The notes: generated by a model not told the origin, from the letters alone. A stretch of 64,000 nucleotides of DNA from an uncultured Rhodospirillales bacterium (GCA_913060675.1 CAJXUS010000008.1:35727-99726), one strand, 5' to 3'. Shown: positions 45,393-54,097, counted from the first letter of the stretch. Numbers and translations are program-made.

Positions 45393-45839
45393 TTGAATAA
45401 GCACCTGCTCTCCGTCCTTGCTTTTGTGATCATTACCTTTGCGATCCAGGGCACATCTCACATGGTCATCAATAGTGATCACTACCAAAATATGGGTTTC
45501 TTAAGGCCAAACCCGATCTTTGCCCTTGGGTTTCTAGCTATGCTCATACAGGGTACGATCATGACGATCTGGCTGCACCTTTTGGCCCCACGCGAGGCAA
45601 CGATAAGGCTTGGTTTGATTGTCTCGCTTGGGTTCGGGTTGTTCCTGGCCTCTTATATTTCCCTGGCGTCGCCAGCTAAATATCAGGTTCCTTCCATAGC
45701 CGCCTGGATCACCGTTGAAAGTCTTGCCAGCCTGCTTCAGTTCACTCTCTTTGGCATTGTCATTGGCTTTATTCATTCCAAAGCGAAAGGGCCCCAGGTA
45801 AAATCAGACCCAACCACATCCTTTGAAACCCAAAAATGA
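45393..45839 (+). CDS. Small integral membrane protein of unknown function
   Basis: A 148-residue protein with four predicted membrane helices: LLSVLAFVIITFAIQGTSHM, FALGFLAMLIQGTIMTIWLHLL, LGLIVSLGFGLFLASYISLA and ESLASLLQFTLFGIVIGFIH. The short hydrophilic C-terminus faces the cytoplasm by the positive-inside rule. Family not recognised. It starts with TTG, but AGGAG seven bases before it makes this start convincing. It may be cotranscribed with the VOC gene under ECF42 control. Confidence 0.78.
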   Translation: MNKHLLSVLAFVIITFAIQGTSHMVINSDHYQNMGFLRPNPIFALGFLAMLIQGTIMTIWLHLLAPREATIRLGLIVSLGFGLFLASYISLASPAKYQVPSIAAWITVESLASLLQFTLFGIVIGFIHSKAKGPQVKSDPTTSFETQK

Positions 45840-45843
45840 AATT

Positions 45844-45880
45844 ATCGGCCTGATGCTTCACAACTAAGTATCAGGCCGAT
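45844..45880. terminator. Hairpin between convergent membrane protein and GST genes
   Basis: Perfect 11-bp stem ATCGGCCTGAT/ATCAGGCCGAT with a 15-base loop. Tails: TGTAACTT on the right, TTTCA on the left of the minus strand. Position between convergent stops supports a terminator role. Confidence 0.65.
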
Positions 45881-45905
45881 TGTAACTTATGAGCGTGCGC
45901 TGCGT

Positions 45906-46535
45906 TTAAGCCTGACTGATCTGCAACATCCGATTATATGCTGGGCGCGCTTCTAGTCTTTGTAGCCATCCCCAAACATGCTCATAACCTTCGAGTAGGC
46001 CAAGGCTCCTTGCCCAGAACATACCAGAGCCGTTCAAGACATCGGCTGCGGAAAAATCATCCCCCAGCAAATAGTCTGAAGTCGAAAGCATATTCTCAAT
46101 CAACTTGACCACACTTTCAAACGAAGACAACTGCCGTGACATCGGCGCAAAATCTTCTCCATTTTCCTCTGCAGTTTTCCGCCTGACTTCCTCTAAAAGA
46201 GCTGCTTCCAGAGAGCCAACAGAAAAGGCCATCCACCTGTAATAAGCGCCGCGGTTGGTATCCGTAATTTCAGGCGCCAAACGCTTTGCACCATAACGAT
46301 CTGCAATATGAAGACAGATCCCCAAAGTCTCCGTGATAATCTGATCGGCTTCTTTCAGGGCGGGAACTTTGCCCAAAGGGTTCATAGCCAGGTATGCCTC
46401 CCTCTTATGCTCGCCCTTCCTAAGTTCAACTTTCTCAAGATCATAAGGTACCCCACATTCTTCCAGCAACCAGCATGGTCGTGATGATCGCGTCCCCGCA
46501 GCAAAATAGAGGACGGGTATAATATTGGTCTTCAT
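45906..46535 (-). CDS. Glutathione S-transferase family protein
   Basis: A 209-residue two-domain GST. N-terminal thioredoxin-like domain AAGTRSSRPCWLLEECGVPY with an active-site Ser and the cis-Pro loop NPLGKVPALKE, then ETLGICLHIADRY; the C-terminal helical domain contains LLGDDFSAADVL. It would conjugate glutathione to electrophiles. Last gene of a TetR-methyltransferase-GST operon, 24 bases after the methyltransferase gene. Confidence 0.92.
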   Translation of the reverse strand: MKTNIIPVLYFAAGTRSSRPCWLLEECGVPYDLEKVELRKGEHKREAYLAMNPLGKVPALKEADQIITETLGICLHIADRYGAKRLAPEITDTNRGAYYRWMAFSVGSLEAALLEEVRRKTAEENGEDFAPMSRQLSSFESVVKLIENMLSTSDYLLGDDFSAADVLNGSGMFWARSLGLLEGYEHVWGWLQRLEARPAYNRMLQISQA

Positions 46536-46559
46536 TTAAGTTATTCCGTTGTTTTTAAA

Positions 46560-47411
46560 TTAGACTGGCTTGATACAGGTTTGAGTTATCATGCCGATAC
46601 GACCCTCAGCAAAGTTACGTTTCATGTTGGGAACGATCTCTTTTATAACCGGACCAAGGACAAGATTTAATCCCAGAGGAGGTGGTGTGTCGGCTTGTTG
46701 CAATCGCGCAATAAATTGGTCCACGAATGCCGCGCCTTGAGCTGTGAGATCAGTCGTTTCAGCCAAGTTAAATCCAACGTCTTTTAACTCCTCCAGTAAA
46801 GCCTCGACAGTTACGACAAAACTGGTGTTCTCATTTCTTGCCCAAGGCATTGGAAAATGGAGCTGTTGTTGCGCTGACTTTGCCACCACATCATAAATCA
46901 AGAAGCTTGCTCCAGGCTTCAAAACACGGAAGATTTCAGCATAAAACTTTGCCTTGTTCTCCACGTTCATACCGACATGAATGGTCCAGGCTCCATCAAA
47001 GCTATTGTCGTCATATTTGGACAGATCAGTGACATCACCGTGATCCAGGTTCACCTGATCTCCTAGACCAACCCACTTATTTAACTCTCTGCCCGTTTTG
47101 CAGTATTCTGTGCTGAGGTCCACACCCGTTACACGACATCCAGTCGCCGCTGCCAACTGTCGAGCCGGACCGCCTAAACCAGAACCAGCATCAAGAACAT
47201 AATCTTCTGGCCCGACTTGTAACTGCTCAATAAGTTCTTTGGTTGCCGCAAGACCTCGAAAATGAAATTCATCCACTTGGGCGAGCTGATCTAAGGTAAC
47301 TTTCTCTTTAGACGTTCCTAATTTCCCCAACCCATCTTCGATCCGGCCGAGTAGTCCTTTGAGTTCATAATGGTCATGTTTGAGTTTATGTTCTTTTTCA
47401 AGTTCAGGCAT
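46560..47411 (-). CDS. Class I SAM-dependent methyltransferase
   Basis: A 283-residue methyltransferase. SAM motif I VLDAGSGLGGPARQLAA, followed by VTGVDLSTEYCKTGREL, motif II SFDGAWTIHVGMNV and motif III LKPGASFLIYDVV. It resembles the UbiE/sarcosine-dimethylglycine group of small-molecule methyltransferases; substrate unknown. The ATG at 47411 (GGAAG upstream) is preferred to that at 47426, which overlaps the operator repeat. Lies between the TetR and GST genes. Confidence 0.9.
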   Translation of the reverse strand: MPELEKEHKLKHDHYELKGLLGRIEDGLGKLGTSKEKVTLDQLAQVDEFHFRGLAATKELIEQLQVGPEDYVLDAGSGLGGPARQLAAATGCRVTGVDLSTEYCKTGRELNKWVGLGDQVNLDHGDVTDLSKYDDNSFDGAWTIHVGMNVENKAKFYAEIFRVLKPGASFLIYDVVAKSAQQQLHFPMPWARNENTSFVVTVEALLEELKDVGFNLAETTDLTAQGAAFVDQFIARLQQADTPPPLGLNLVLGPVIKEIVPNMKRNFAEGRIGMITQTCIKPV

Positions 47412-47428
47412 GCTTCCATACTCCATTT

Positions 47429-47445
47429 AAGATCATTTGATCTTT
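47429..47445. promoter_or_regulatory. Candidate TetR operator upstream of the methyltransferase
   Basis: A perfect palindrome AGATCATTTGATCT (arms AGATCA and TGATCT) just before the methyltransferase gene. A near copy, AGATCGATTGATCT, lies upstream of the TetR gene at 48097-48110. The pairing of the two sites around one TetR gene suggests both promoters are under its control. Confidence 0.6.
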
Positions 47446-47492
47446 TATTAATAAAAAAACACGCCAACCTCCTGTAACTCTTAATTTCAGAG

Positions 47493-48074
47493 TTAATCCA
47501 GGGTAGCCAGCGCCATATCGATAGTGTCTTCGATCCGCTTGGGATCGGTTTTAGATCGAGAAAGAACGGCGATGCCATAAAACACACTGCCAAAAAAACT
47601 CGCCGTTGCGACCGGATCAAGATCATCTCTCACCTCCCCATTGGCATGGGCGCGTTTAAGCGCATTTTCCAAAGCCGATGTCATACGCTCAACATTGGCA
47701 CTGGCAACGGAAAGAACGCCTTGTTCATCATTGCCAAACTCAACCGCTGTATTACACATCATACAGCCATTTTGGAACTTCTCAGCTTTCACGGCCCGAA
47801 GAATAAAATAGAAAAACTCTTCGACTTGCGCCCGACAAGCATCAGGCTTTTCCATCGGACCAAAAAGCATATTGCCGTAGGTAATATCGTAATGATCCAA
47901 GGCGGCCTGGTATAGTTCACGCTTACCACCAAAAGCCGTGTAAAGACCGGCATGAGCGACACCCGTATGTTCTACGAGATCTCTGACAGATGTTTCTGAA
48001 TAACCCTTTTGCCAAAAAAGACGCATCGCCTTTTCCAAAGCCTCAGCTTCATCAAATTCCCGAACACGGGCCAT
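47493..48074 (-). CDS. TetR/AcrR family transcriptional regulator
   Basis: A 193-residue regulator. HTH in residues 10-55 (AEALEKAMRLFWQKGYSETSVRDLVEHTGVAHAGLYTAFGGKRELY), ligand-binding helical domain after it. The C-terminal half resembles the group represented by regulators of electrophile responses (DPVATASFFGSVFYGIAVLSR). First gene of the operon; the operator-like palindrome stands 23 bases before its start, so it should repress itself and the downstream genes. Confidence 0.93.
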   Translation of the reverse strand: MARVREFDEAEALEKAMRLFWQKGYSETSVRDLVEHTGVAHAGLYTAFGGKRELYQAALDHYDITYGNMLFGPMEKPDACRAQVEEFFYFILRAVKAEKFQNGCMMCNTAVEFGNDEQGVLSVASANVERMTSALENALKRAHANGEVRDDLDPVATASFFGSVFYGIAVLSRSKTDPKRIEDTIDMALATLD

Positions 48075-48095
48075 ATCATCCGTTCACTTTTAATT

Positions 48096-48110
48096 AAGAT
48101 CGATTGATCT
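48096..48110. promoter_or_regulatory. Candidate TetR operator upstream of the TetR gene
   Basis: AGATCGATTGATCT, differing by one base from a perfect palindrome and by two from the site upstream of the methyltransferase gene. Flanks are also alike (TTAAGATC on the left). Confidence 0.6.
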
Positions 48111-48159
48111 AATATAGAATATATAAAGCGATTATCAAGATATTCTCAAAATATATTCG

Positions 48160-48525
48160 TCATCCTTCGTTCACAGTAAACGTTAAACGGGCCTTCATCA
48201 TGGGGTGGAACCGACAGAAATAGGTTGAAGACATATTATCTGTAACAAGGAGGCTCTTCTTTTCTCCTCTGGAGATCTCGCCCGTGTCCCAGGTTTCATC
48301 ATCTGCAGTTGCAGTGTGCGGTGCAATATCATGATTGACCCAGGTGATAGTATCCCCAGATCTGACACTCAATTTATCTGGTGCAAAAGAAAATCCCGTG
48401 ATCTCCACACGATGTTCTACTGGGGAATGGGCACTAGCATTGTTACTAATTATTGAACGGCCAAAAGCCGCAACAGCAAAAGCTGCAGCGGCCCTCCCCA
48501 AGACATCTCGTCTTGTTACATGCAT
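48160..48525 (-). CDS. Cupredoxin (blue copper protein) with Tat signal
   Basis: A 121-residue exported copper protein. TRRDVLGRAAAAFAVAAFG is a twin-arginine signal; the mature part has the plastocyanin/amicyanin fold with ITGFSFAPDKLSVRSGDTITWVNHD. Copper ligands are in place: His of NHDIAPH, and Cys-x-x-His-x-x-Met in YFCRFHPMM. It would carry electrons in the periplasm. Three bases after the DUF4142 gene stop, so the two are one operon. Confidence 0.93.
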   Translation of the reverse strand: MHVTRRDVLGRAAAAFAVAAFGRSIISNNASAHSPVEHRVEITGFSFAPDKLSVRSGDTITWVNHDIAPHTATADDETWDTGEISRGEKKSLLVTDNMSSTYFCRFHPMMKARLTFTVNEG

Positions 48526-48528
48526 GAT

Positions 48529-49071
48529 CTATTGTACCTTTTTAACCATCATTGCAGCATGGCCTTCATGTACTTTGAAAATTTCAAGGCCAGCCTCAAA
48601 AAGGCTTTTAACTTCGGCGTTCTCGATGTTTGGAATAAAAGCATTTTCAACCAAACCATTTACCGCCTTGTGATAGGCCAATTCATTCTCGGCATAAAAC
48701 TTATCAAACTCCGCACCGCGAAGTTTGCTCATTTGATCAACAAGCTTCTCTGAATTGGCCACCAGGGTTTTGCTCAAAAAATTATCCTGAGGTTGCGCCT
48801 TTAGTTTCGCAAGAAGAGCCAATGCCTGCTCATTTACCGCATTGTGATCACGGATCATGGTTTTTGCGAACTCCTGGATTTCAGGGTTTGTCGAAATTCC
48901 CAAGGCAAGGTGAGCATACCTGATATCAATGTTGTCCGCAGTATAAGCCACGTGCGCAATCTCAAGATCGTTAAGTTCAGCGGGAGATGCTGCAGAGGAA
49001 TCAGCTTGCGCAACTCCCTGTAAAAAAGTGATGGAGAGGCCAAGAGCCAGCAGTGATGTTTTGATCTTCAT
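48529..49071 (-). CDS. DUF4142 family secreted protein
   Basis: A 180-residue protein with a Sec signal peptide (KIKTSLLALGLSITFLQGVAQA, cleavage after about residue 23). The rest is a ferritin-like helical bundle of the DUF4142 family: EIQEFAKTMIRDHNAVNEQALALLAKL and AYHKAVNGLVENAFIPN, with several His and Glu. Function of the family is unknown. First gene of the operon with the cupredoxin gene, and divergent from an AraC regulator that likely controls it. Confidence 0.9.
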   Translation of the reverse strand: MKIKTSLLALGLSITFLQGVAQADSSAASPAELNDLEIAHVAYTADNIDIRYAHLALGISTNPEIQEFAKTMIRDHNAVNEQALALLAKLKAQPQDNFLSKTLVANSEKLVDQMSKLRGAEFDKFYAENELAYHKAVNGLVENAFIPNIENAEVKSLFEAGLEIFKVHEGHAAMMVKKVQ

Positions 49072-49267
49072 AATCTATACCTTTGTAAATTCAGTTAATG
49101 CAGATCTGGTCGAACTGTCTTGAGCCACCCTGCTAACATCTCTATTGAACTCCATAAAATTAGATTGATGAATGATCTTAAGTTCTAATTTCTTGATCAA
49201 TCGTCCTGAATGTATCGCCATTACAAAACTTGAGGTATAGTTCAACTAACAAACAAAAGGTTATCAA

Positions 49268-50212
49268 ATGGACTTACTCAGCGACATACTCTCTCGCATG
49301 CAAATGGCGGGGACTCTTTATTTTCGAACCTCGTTTACATCTCCATGGAGCATTCGTGTTCCCTCTTTTGAGAACGTGGCCCGGTTTCACTTTGCCCATC
49401 AGGGCCGCTGCCTGGTGCGAATTGAGCCCGACAAACCGCCCGTATTTTTAGAACAGGGCGATTTGTTGATTATCATGAGAGGCGCAGCACATACCCTATT
49501 TTGTGATCCCAGCACTGAAAATCCAGCGACAGCTTTAGACACTGTGGTTGAAGAATCTGGTTTTACAGGAACAGGGGCACTGGTTTATGGGGAGTTTGGT
49601 ACTCACCATGAAACTCAACTTATTTGCGGACACTTTGCTTTTGGAAAAGATGCCCAACACCTATTGATCGACGCTCTACCTGCCCACATTCATATAAAGA
49701 ATTACGGCGCAGTATCTGGGGCCTGGATGGAAAACACTCTGAAAATTATCGGCAATGAAGCTGGCCGCGAACAATTAGGCAGCGATTTGATCGCGATGAA
49801 ATTGTCTGAAATTATTTTTGCTCAGGCTCTAAGATCCTATCTGGAAAACGAAGGCAAAGACGCTCCCGTACTGGCTGGTTTTGCCGATCCTGGCATCGCC
49901 CGCGCCTTAACCGAAATCCATAAAGAACCCGGTCACCCCTGGGCGCTTGAAGGCCTCGCCCAGATCGCAGGGATGTCACGGACCTCTTTTGTCTCCCGCT
50001 TTTCAGAATACGTCACCATGCCCCCGCTTGGATATATCACCCACTGGCGCATGCAAATTGCCCGACAAGAGCTCGCCACCTCAGATACATCCATCATCGA
50101 CATCGCAGAAAAGGTCGGCTACCAATCCGAAGCCGCCTTCAGCCGCGTATTCAAAAAACATCACCTAAAAGCCCCCGCGACTTACCGGCGCTCTGTTCAG
50201 ATGGCGGGATGA
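49268..50212 (+). CDS. AraC family regulator with N-terminal cupin (first of two paralogues)
   Basis: A 314-residue regulator. Residues 1-185 form a cupin-type ligand domain (WSIRVPSFENVARFHFAHQGRC, then EQGDLLIIMRGAAHTLF and QLICGHFAF), 205-310 the double HTH: LEGLAQIAGMSRTSFVSRFSEYV and IIDIAEKVGYQSEAAFSRVFKKH. The domain is common in regulators of oxidative or electrophile stress genes. It is divergent from the DUF4142-cupredoxin operon, 196 bases apart, and is close in sequence layout to the AraC gene at 56923. AAAGG precedes the ATG. Confidence 0.93.
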   Translation: MDLLSDILSRMQMAGTLYFRTSFTSPWSIRVPSFENVARFHFAHQGRCLVRIEPDKPPVFLEQGDLLIIMRGAAHTLFCDPSTENPATALDTVVEESGFTGTGALVYGEFGTHHETQLICGHFAFGKDAQHLLIDALPAHIHIKNYGAVSGAWMENTLKIIGNEAGREQLGSDLIAMKLSEIIFAQALRSYLENEGKDAPVLAGFADPGIARALTEIHKEPGHPWALEGLAQIAGMSRTSFVSRFSEYVTMPPLGYITHWRMQIARQELATSDTSIIDIAEKVGYQSEAAFSRVFKKHHLKAPATYRRSVQMAG

Positions 50213-50317
50213 TGTTTTAAGTAGCAAAGTATGCTATTTATACTAATACTTTGTGTGAGAAGTTCAATTATTACAAACAACGCCATTAGGGGAACTCATA
50301 TTTCAAAATTTAAATGG

Positions 50318-50803
50318 ATGAATTTATTCCTCTCCTTTCTTGCAATAGTCAGCCTGAATGGAACTGTCCAATCTGAAGATCTCGGCAAGAAAAATGGTCC
50401 AGGACGTTCCAAAGCGGCATGTGACGCAGGAAAATCTTGGGGGTGCGACAATCTTGGAACTATATATAACATGCGTATGTTCTCGGGTGTTGACCAAGAC
50501 TATGAAATAGTTAGAGATCATTTCAAACGCCAATGCGACTTAGGTAAAGCTCAAGATTGCAATAGCCTAGGCGTTCTGTATGCGAACGGTAAAGGAGTAA
50601 TACGAGACTACAAAAAGGCGGCAACTCTCTATAATCAAGCATGCGACAATGATGTAGCAATGGGTTGCCTTAACATCGGGATTTTCCATGAGAAAGGTCT
50701 GGGTTTGAAGAAGAACCATAATAAGGCTGTCCATTACTACACCATGGCTTGTAACGGTGGAGTAACTTGGGGTTGCAACAGATTGAATGAAATAAATCAG
50801 TAA
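50318..50803 (+). CDS. Secreted Sel1-like repeat protein (cysteine-paired, Hcp type)
   Basis: A 161-residue exported protein. MNLFLSFLAIVSLNGTVQS is a likely signal peptide, followed by four Sel1 repeats. Each repeat holds a Cys pair seven to eight residues apart (ACDAGKSWGCDNLG, QCDLGKAQDCNSLG, ACDNDVAMGCLNIG, ACNGGVTWGCNRL), the pattern of Helicobacter cysteine-rich proteins with disulfides between helices. A partner is not known. The ATG at 50318 has no ribosome site; an ATT at 50300 in frame has AGGGGA at ideal distance, so the start is uncertain. Confidence 0.8.
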   Translation: MNLFLSFLAIVSLNGTVQSEDLGKKNGPGRSKAACDAGKSWGCDNLGTIYNMRMFSGVDQDYEIVRDHFKRQCDLGKAQDCNSLGVLYANGKGVIRDYKKAATLYNQACDNDVAMGCLNIGIFHEKGLGLKKNHNKAVHYYTMACNGGVTWGCNRLNEINQ

Positions 50804-50872
50804 ACCTTATTAAAAGATCCCTAAATCCAGCGTTAAGATTTTATCCAATACATTGAATATATAATCGGCCCC

Positions 50873-51799
50873 TCACCGTTCCTTAATCTGGGCGCCTACT
50901 GTAATCGCAATGCCACAGGCAATAACAGCGGCGCCAATCCAAGTCATCATGCTGTAGTGCTCGCCTAGGATAAATGTCGCGGTGACCAGGCCGACGGCGG
51001 CTGCGACGTAACCAATCTGGCTCAGAAGTACCGGGCCGCCTTTTTGCTGTAGTTTAAAGAAAACCGGAAAGGTCAGGCCTGCGATGATGATTTGTGCAGC
51101 GGCAGCGGATGGTGCAAACGTCAGCTCGTTTATCGGGAGCGATCCGTTCGTAATCAATAAGAGAGCGATAAAGACCACCACGGAAAAGGCATGGCTCCAG
51201 AAGGCCAGAACATTTGGCTGTGCATCCCCAGGCCAATCGATTGTCCGGTAGATATTTCCACAAGCCAGCGCCATCGGGATAAGAATTGCTGCCCCGATCC
51301 AAATCAGATCTGGAGCCTCGGGCGCAGACCCGCGGGTGATACTCACGATTGCGGCCCCGATCAGCCCCGTTGCAATGCCCGCGATCCCCAACATGCTCGG
51401 GGTTTTCATCCGAAACAGCACCGCCAAGGTTAGAGTAAATACGGGCGACAGGGCAAACATTAGCCCAGTATAACCAGATCCGGCGTGAGGAATAACGCTG
51501 AAAAGTAGCAAGTTTGGCAACACGAATGAAATCAACCCCGAGATAACAACGTAGCGTAGCATGCGTCCTCTTGGGAAAGACAACTGACGCTTTGCCAACA
51601 GAACCGGGAGCAACATTCCCGATGCCCCAAGTGAGACCAACAACGCCCACAGCATGGGGGAAACGCCGGCATCCCCCGCTATTTTACCCAGTGGAAAGTT
51701 GAAGCCGATCATAGTACCGGTCAAAAGCAGCAGGACGGCAGAACTCTGCAGGATACCAGAACCAGAAGCTCTGGCTGTATTTTCACTTGATAACGACAT
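50873..51799 (-). CDS. EamA family (DMT) transporter
   Basis: A 308-residue membrane protein with ten helices in two EamA repeats: GTMIGFNFPLGKIAGDAGVSPMLWALLVSLGASG in the first, and GLTFPVFFKLQQKGGPVLLSQIGYVAAAVGL in the second. It belongs to the drug/metabolite exporter superfamily; substrate unknown. It lies 89 bases downstream of the nitroreductase gene and is probably cotranscribed, under the divergent MarR regulator. Confidence 0.9.
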   Translation of the reverse strand: MSLSSENTARASGSGILQSSAVLLLLTGTMIGFNFPLGKIAGDAGVSPMLWALLVSLGASGMLLPVLLAKRQLSFPRGRMLRYVVISGLISFVLPNLLLFSVIPHAGSGYTGLMFALSPVFTLTLAVLFRMKTPSMLGIAGIATGLIGAAIVSITRGSAPEAPDLIWIGAAILIPMALACGNIYRTIDWPGDAQPNVLAFWSHAFSVVVFIALLLITNGSLPINELTFAPSAAAAQIIIAGLTFPVFFKLQQKGGPVLLSQIGYVAAAVGLVTATFILGEHYSMMTWIGAAVIACGIAITVGAQIKER

Positions 51800-51819
51800 A
51801 GCTGCTTACCCTCTGCTTA

Positions 51820-51853
51820 TTTTGGCTACTTGTTTTGGCTACTTGTTTTGGCT
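51820..51853. repeat. 13-bp tandem repeat between nitroreductase and EamA genes
   Basis: TTTTGGCTACTTG twice in perfect tandem (51820-51832, 51833-51845) and a partial third copy. It separates the two genes without containing a terminator. Confidence 0.85.
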
Positions 51854-51888
51854 CCGCTTAACTCTTAAGAGAAAGGCCAATAATTGGC

Positions 51889-52491
51889 TTACTTGGGGAA
51901 AGCCCCGGTAAAGGCGATCTCATCAATGGCGAGCCTTTGACTGGGCGCTTCGCGTTCTTGGAGTTCTTCCGGTAACATTTTGGGATCAGCACGTTTGCCA
52001 ATCGCAACCGCGATCTCGATTTTGTAACGCTCTGGTATGGAAAGGCTTTCACGCAACTTATCGAAATGAACCCCGGCCATGCCATGAGCCTGATACCCAA
52101 GTGCCGTGGTCTGAAGTGCGAGTTGTGCCCAGGCTGCCCCGGTATCAAAGCTGTTGTAATTCGACAGTTTGTCCGGGCGGTTGTCATCACCTGAAATTAC
52201 CGTATCTGACAGAACGAACACCAACGCGGAAGCATGTTGGGCCCAGCTTTCATTGAATGGGTCAAGCAGGGACAGGTATTGCTGCCAATGTCCGTCATCA
52301 CGCTGTGAATAGAGAAAGCGCCACGGCTGAACATTAAAGGCTGACGGCGCCCAGCGCGCGGCTTCCAAAATTGTCAGCAAATCAGCAGCAGGCATCGCAG
52401 TGGCCTCAAAAGCCCGGGGCGACCAGCGGTTGAGAAAAAGAGGCTCGATCGGGTATTTAGAAATCCTGTCCGCATTCATTGTCTTCGTCAT
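51889..52491 (-). CDS. Nitroreductase family protein
   Basis: A 200-residue FMN-dependent oxidoreductase. FLNRWSPRAFEATAMPAADLLTILEAARWAPSAFNVQPWRFLY is the FMN-binding start; the later block LALQTTALGYQAHGMAGVHFDKLRESL is also typical. It reduces nitro compounds or quinones with NAD(P)H. The ATG at 52491 follows AGGAGC at a proper distance; the preceding GTG is less likely. First gene of an operon with the EamA transporter, and divergent from marR. Confidence 0.92.
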   Translation of the reverse strand: MTKTMNADRISKYPIEPLFLNRWSPRAFEATAMPAADLLTILEAARWAPSAFNVQPWRFLYSQRDDGHWQQYLSLLDPFNESWAQHASALVFVLSDTVISGDDNRPDKLSNYNSFDTGAAWAQLALQTTALGYQAHGMAGVHFDKLRESLSIPERYKIEIAVAIGKRADPKMLPEELQEREAPSQRLAIDEIAFTGAFPK

Positions 52492-52563
52492 CACATGCTC
52501 CTTTACTTTTTGCTCAATTTTATATATCTCTACTTAGGATATCTTGATACACGATAATTCGAT

Positions 52564-52578
52564 ATCAAATTGTTTGAT
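52564..52578. promoter_or_regulatory. Candidate MarR operator
   Basis: Perfect inverted repeat ATCAAA-TTG-TTTGAT in the space between the divergent nitroreductase and marR genes, overlapped by further partial copies (TTGATGTCAA, TTGATA...TATCAA). MarR regulators usually bind such 15-20 bp palindromes between themselves and the divergent target. Confidence 0.6.
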
Positions 52579-52719
52579 GTCAAACTATATAGGATGCATC
52601 TTGCCATGAGTCAAGGCACAAAGGGTCAAGAGCCAACCCATCAAGGCCAGAAAACCGATTCCCATCACAAGTCCTCAAAAGACAAATCTTCCAAAAATAA
52701 GTCCTATTGCGGAGGACCC

Positions 52720-53187
52720 ATGGACAATATTTTGGATCAGTGGCGGCGCGAGCGTCCTGATCTCGACCCAAGTCCAATGGCTGTATGTGGAGAGATTTGG
52801 CGCGCAGGAGAAAAATTGCGTCAAGGCGTTTTAGCGAACCTGTCCAGCTACGATCTGGATTTTGCCGGATTTGATGTGGTCCTGACCCTGCGCAGACAAG
52901 GCAAAGGCAAAACCCTGTCTCCGTCTGAACTTGCCAAAGACATGATGCTGTCGACCTCTGCCATGACCAACCGCCTCGACCGTCTGGAAAAACGCGGCTT
53001 GATCAAACGTATGATGGACCCGAACGACCGCCGAGGCCTCAAAGTGGCCCTGACCGATGATGGCCTCGCCCTCGCCGATGAAATGGTGGTCACTCATGTC
53101 AAAACCGAAGAAGCCATGTTGAGCGGCCTAACAAAGACCGAACGCGATCAGCTACGAGCTTTGCTGGTCAAGGTGTGCGGCGCCTAA
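52720..53187 (+). CDS. MarR family transcriptional regulator
   Basis: A 155-residue winged-helix regulator: GFDVVLTLRRQGKGKTLSPSELAKDMMLSTSAMTNRLDRLEKRGLIKR and the wing MDPNDRRGLKVALTDDGLA, then the dimer helix ending LLVKVCGA. The ATG at 52720 has the strong ribosome site GGAGG, five bases away; the frame extends 50 codons upstream, but this part is a Lys/Ser-rich stretch without family match. It probably controls the divergent nitroreductase-EamA operon. Two or three copies of its 3' end recur downstream. Confidence 0.93.
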   Translation: MDNILDQWRRERPDLDPSPMAVCGEIWRAGEKLRQGVLANLSSYDLDFAGFDVVLTLRRQGKGKTLSPSELAKDMMLSTSAMTNRLDRLEKRGLIKRMMDPNDRRGLKVALTDDGLALADEMVVTHVKTEEAMLSGLTKTERDQLRALLVKVCGA

Positions 53188-53350
53188 TACCAAGGCTGCT
53201 TCATTCCGTATGTGATCATTAGCTGAATTTGAAGCGAACGAAAATTTCGAGCCCACACTTACTGAGATTATACATTGCTGATAATTGATCAAGCACAAGG
53301 CTTTTTGGCGACAGACCGTGTCAAATATCACAAAGGCAGGAGATGGTAGC

Positions 53351-53845
53351 ATGGCCGCAAAAAGCAGATCAGAACTACTCGACGTCACACAAAAAGAATT
53401 TGAAAAGCTCGCTAAGCTCATCGATACAATTGATGCGAATACCGCATTGGAAAAAGTAGATGAGGATACGTCGATCAAAGACGTTATCGCTCATCGTGCT
53501 CATTGGATTGATCTATTTCTGGGATGGTATTGGGATGGCCTTGCGGGAAAAATCGTTTACTTTCCAGCAGAAGGCTACAAATGGAACGACCTCAAGCGTT
53601 ACAATTCTGACTTGCGAAAGCGTGGATCTGATCTGGATTGGCCCACAGCTGTGGCAATGTTGAAAACAAACTACCACAAGCTTACGACCTTCATTCAAGA
53701 CCGCTCTGAGGAAGACCTCTACAGCGGACCAATGAAGGGAGCCAAGAATGCCTGGACACCCGGACGTTGGGCCGAGGCGGCAGGACCAAGCCATTTTCGG
53801 TCAGCATCAAAATTTCTTCGATCAACCCTCAAAAGCGGTAAGTAA
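53351..53845 (+). CDS. ClbS/DfsB family four-helix bundle protein
   Basis: A 164-residue protein of the ClbS/DfsB (DUF1706) family: AAKSRSELLDVTQKEFEKLAKLIDTI, SIKDVIAHRAHWIDLFLGWYWDG, GYKWNDLKRYN and RWAEAAGPSHFRSASKFLR. ClbS protects cells from colibactin by hydrolysing its cyclopropane; DfsB is a relative. Whether this one has such an activity is not known. AGGAG before the ATG at 53351. It follows marR on the same strand at 163 bases. Confidence 0.9.
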   Translation: MAAKSRSELLDVTQKEFEKLAKLIDTIDANTALEKVDEDTSIKDVIAHRAHWIDLFLGWYWDGLAGKIVYFPAEGYKWNDLKRYNSDLRKRGSDLDWPTAVAMLKTNYHKLTTFIQDRSEEDLYSGPMKGAKNAWTPGRWAEAAGPSHFRSASKFLRSTLKSGK

Positions 53846-53945
53846 TCAAAGTTGCCAAGGCCCGTTTTATCCGCATCGTTGTCGTTCAACCATCTGAACG
53901 GTCAGGACTGCTTTAGAGCGAAAGCGATCTTTTAAACACTTACTT

Positions 53946-54059
53946 ATCAATGAATTGCTCGTCACCCACGTCAAAACGAAAGAAGACATGCTGGGCGGCC
54001 TAACCGGGACCGAGCGCGATCAGCTACGGGTTTTTCTGGTTAAGGTTAGCGGCGCATAA
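53946..54059 (+). pseudogene. Duplicated 3' end of a marR gene
   Basis: The in-frame translation ELLVTHVKTKEDMLGGL then TGTERDQLRVFLVKVSGA and stop aligns over 37 codons with the C-terminus of the intact MarR at 53187, including the stop position. Base identity is high but with many changes, so the copy is not recent or comes from a related gene. There is no start, no HTH part. It is what remains of a second marR after deletion or of a partial duplication. Confidence 0.85.
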
Positions 54060-54067
54060 GACAGCCC

Positions 54068-54097
54068 GAAAACAAACAGAAAACAAACAGAAAACAG
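54068..54097. repeat. 11-bp tandem repeat
   Basis: GAAAACAAACA twice, then GAAAACAGCC. Perfect in the first two units, directly behind the marR remnant. Confidence 0.8.

Noticed and set aside
52570..52719. 50-codon N-terminal extension of MarR
   Set aside because: The Lys/Ser/His-rich extension has no family match and includes the likely operator; the ATG at 52720 has GGAGG at the right distance.
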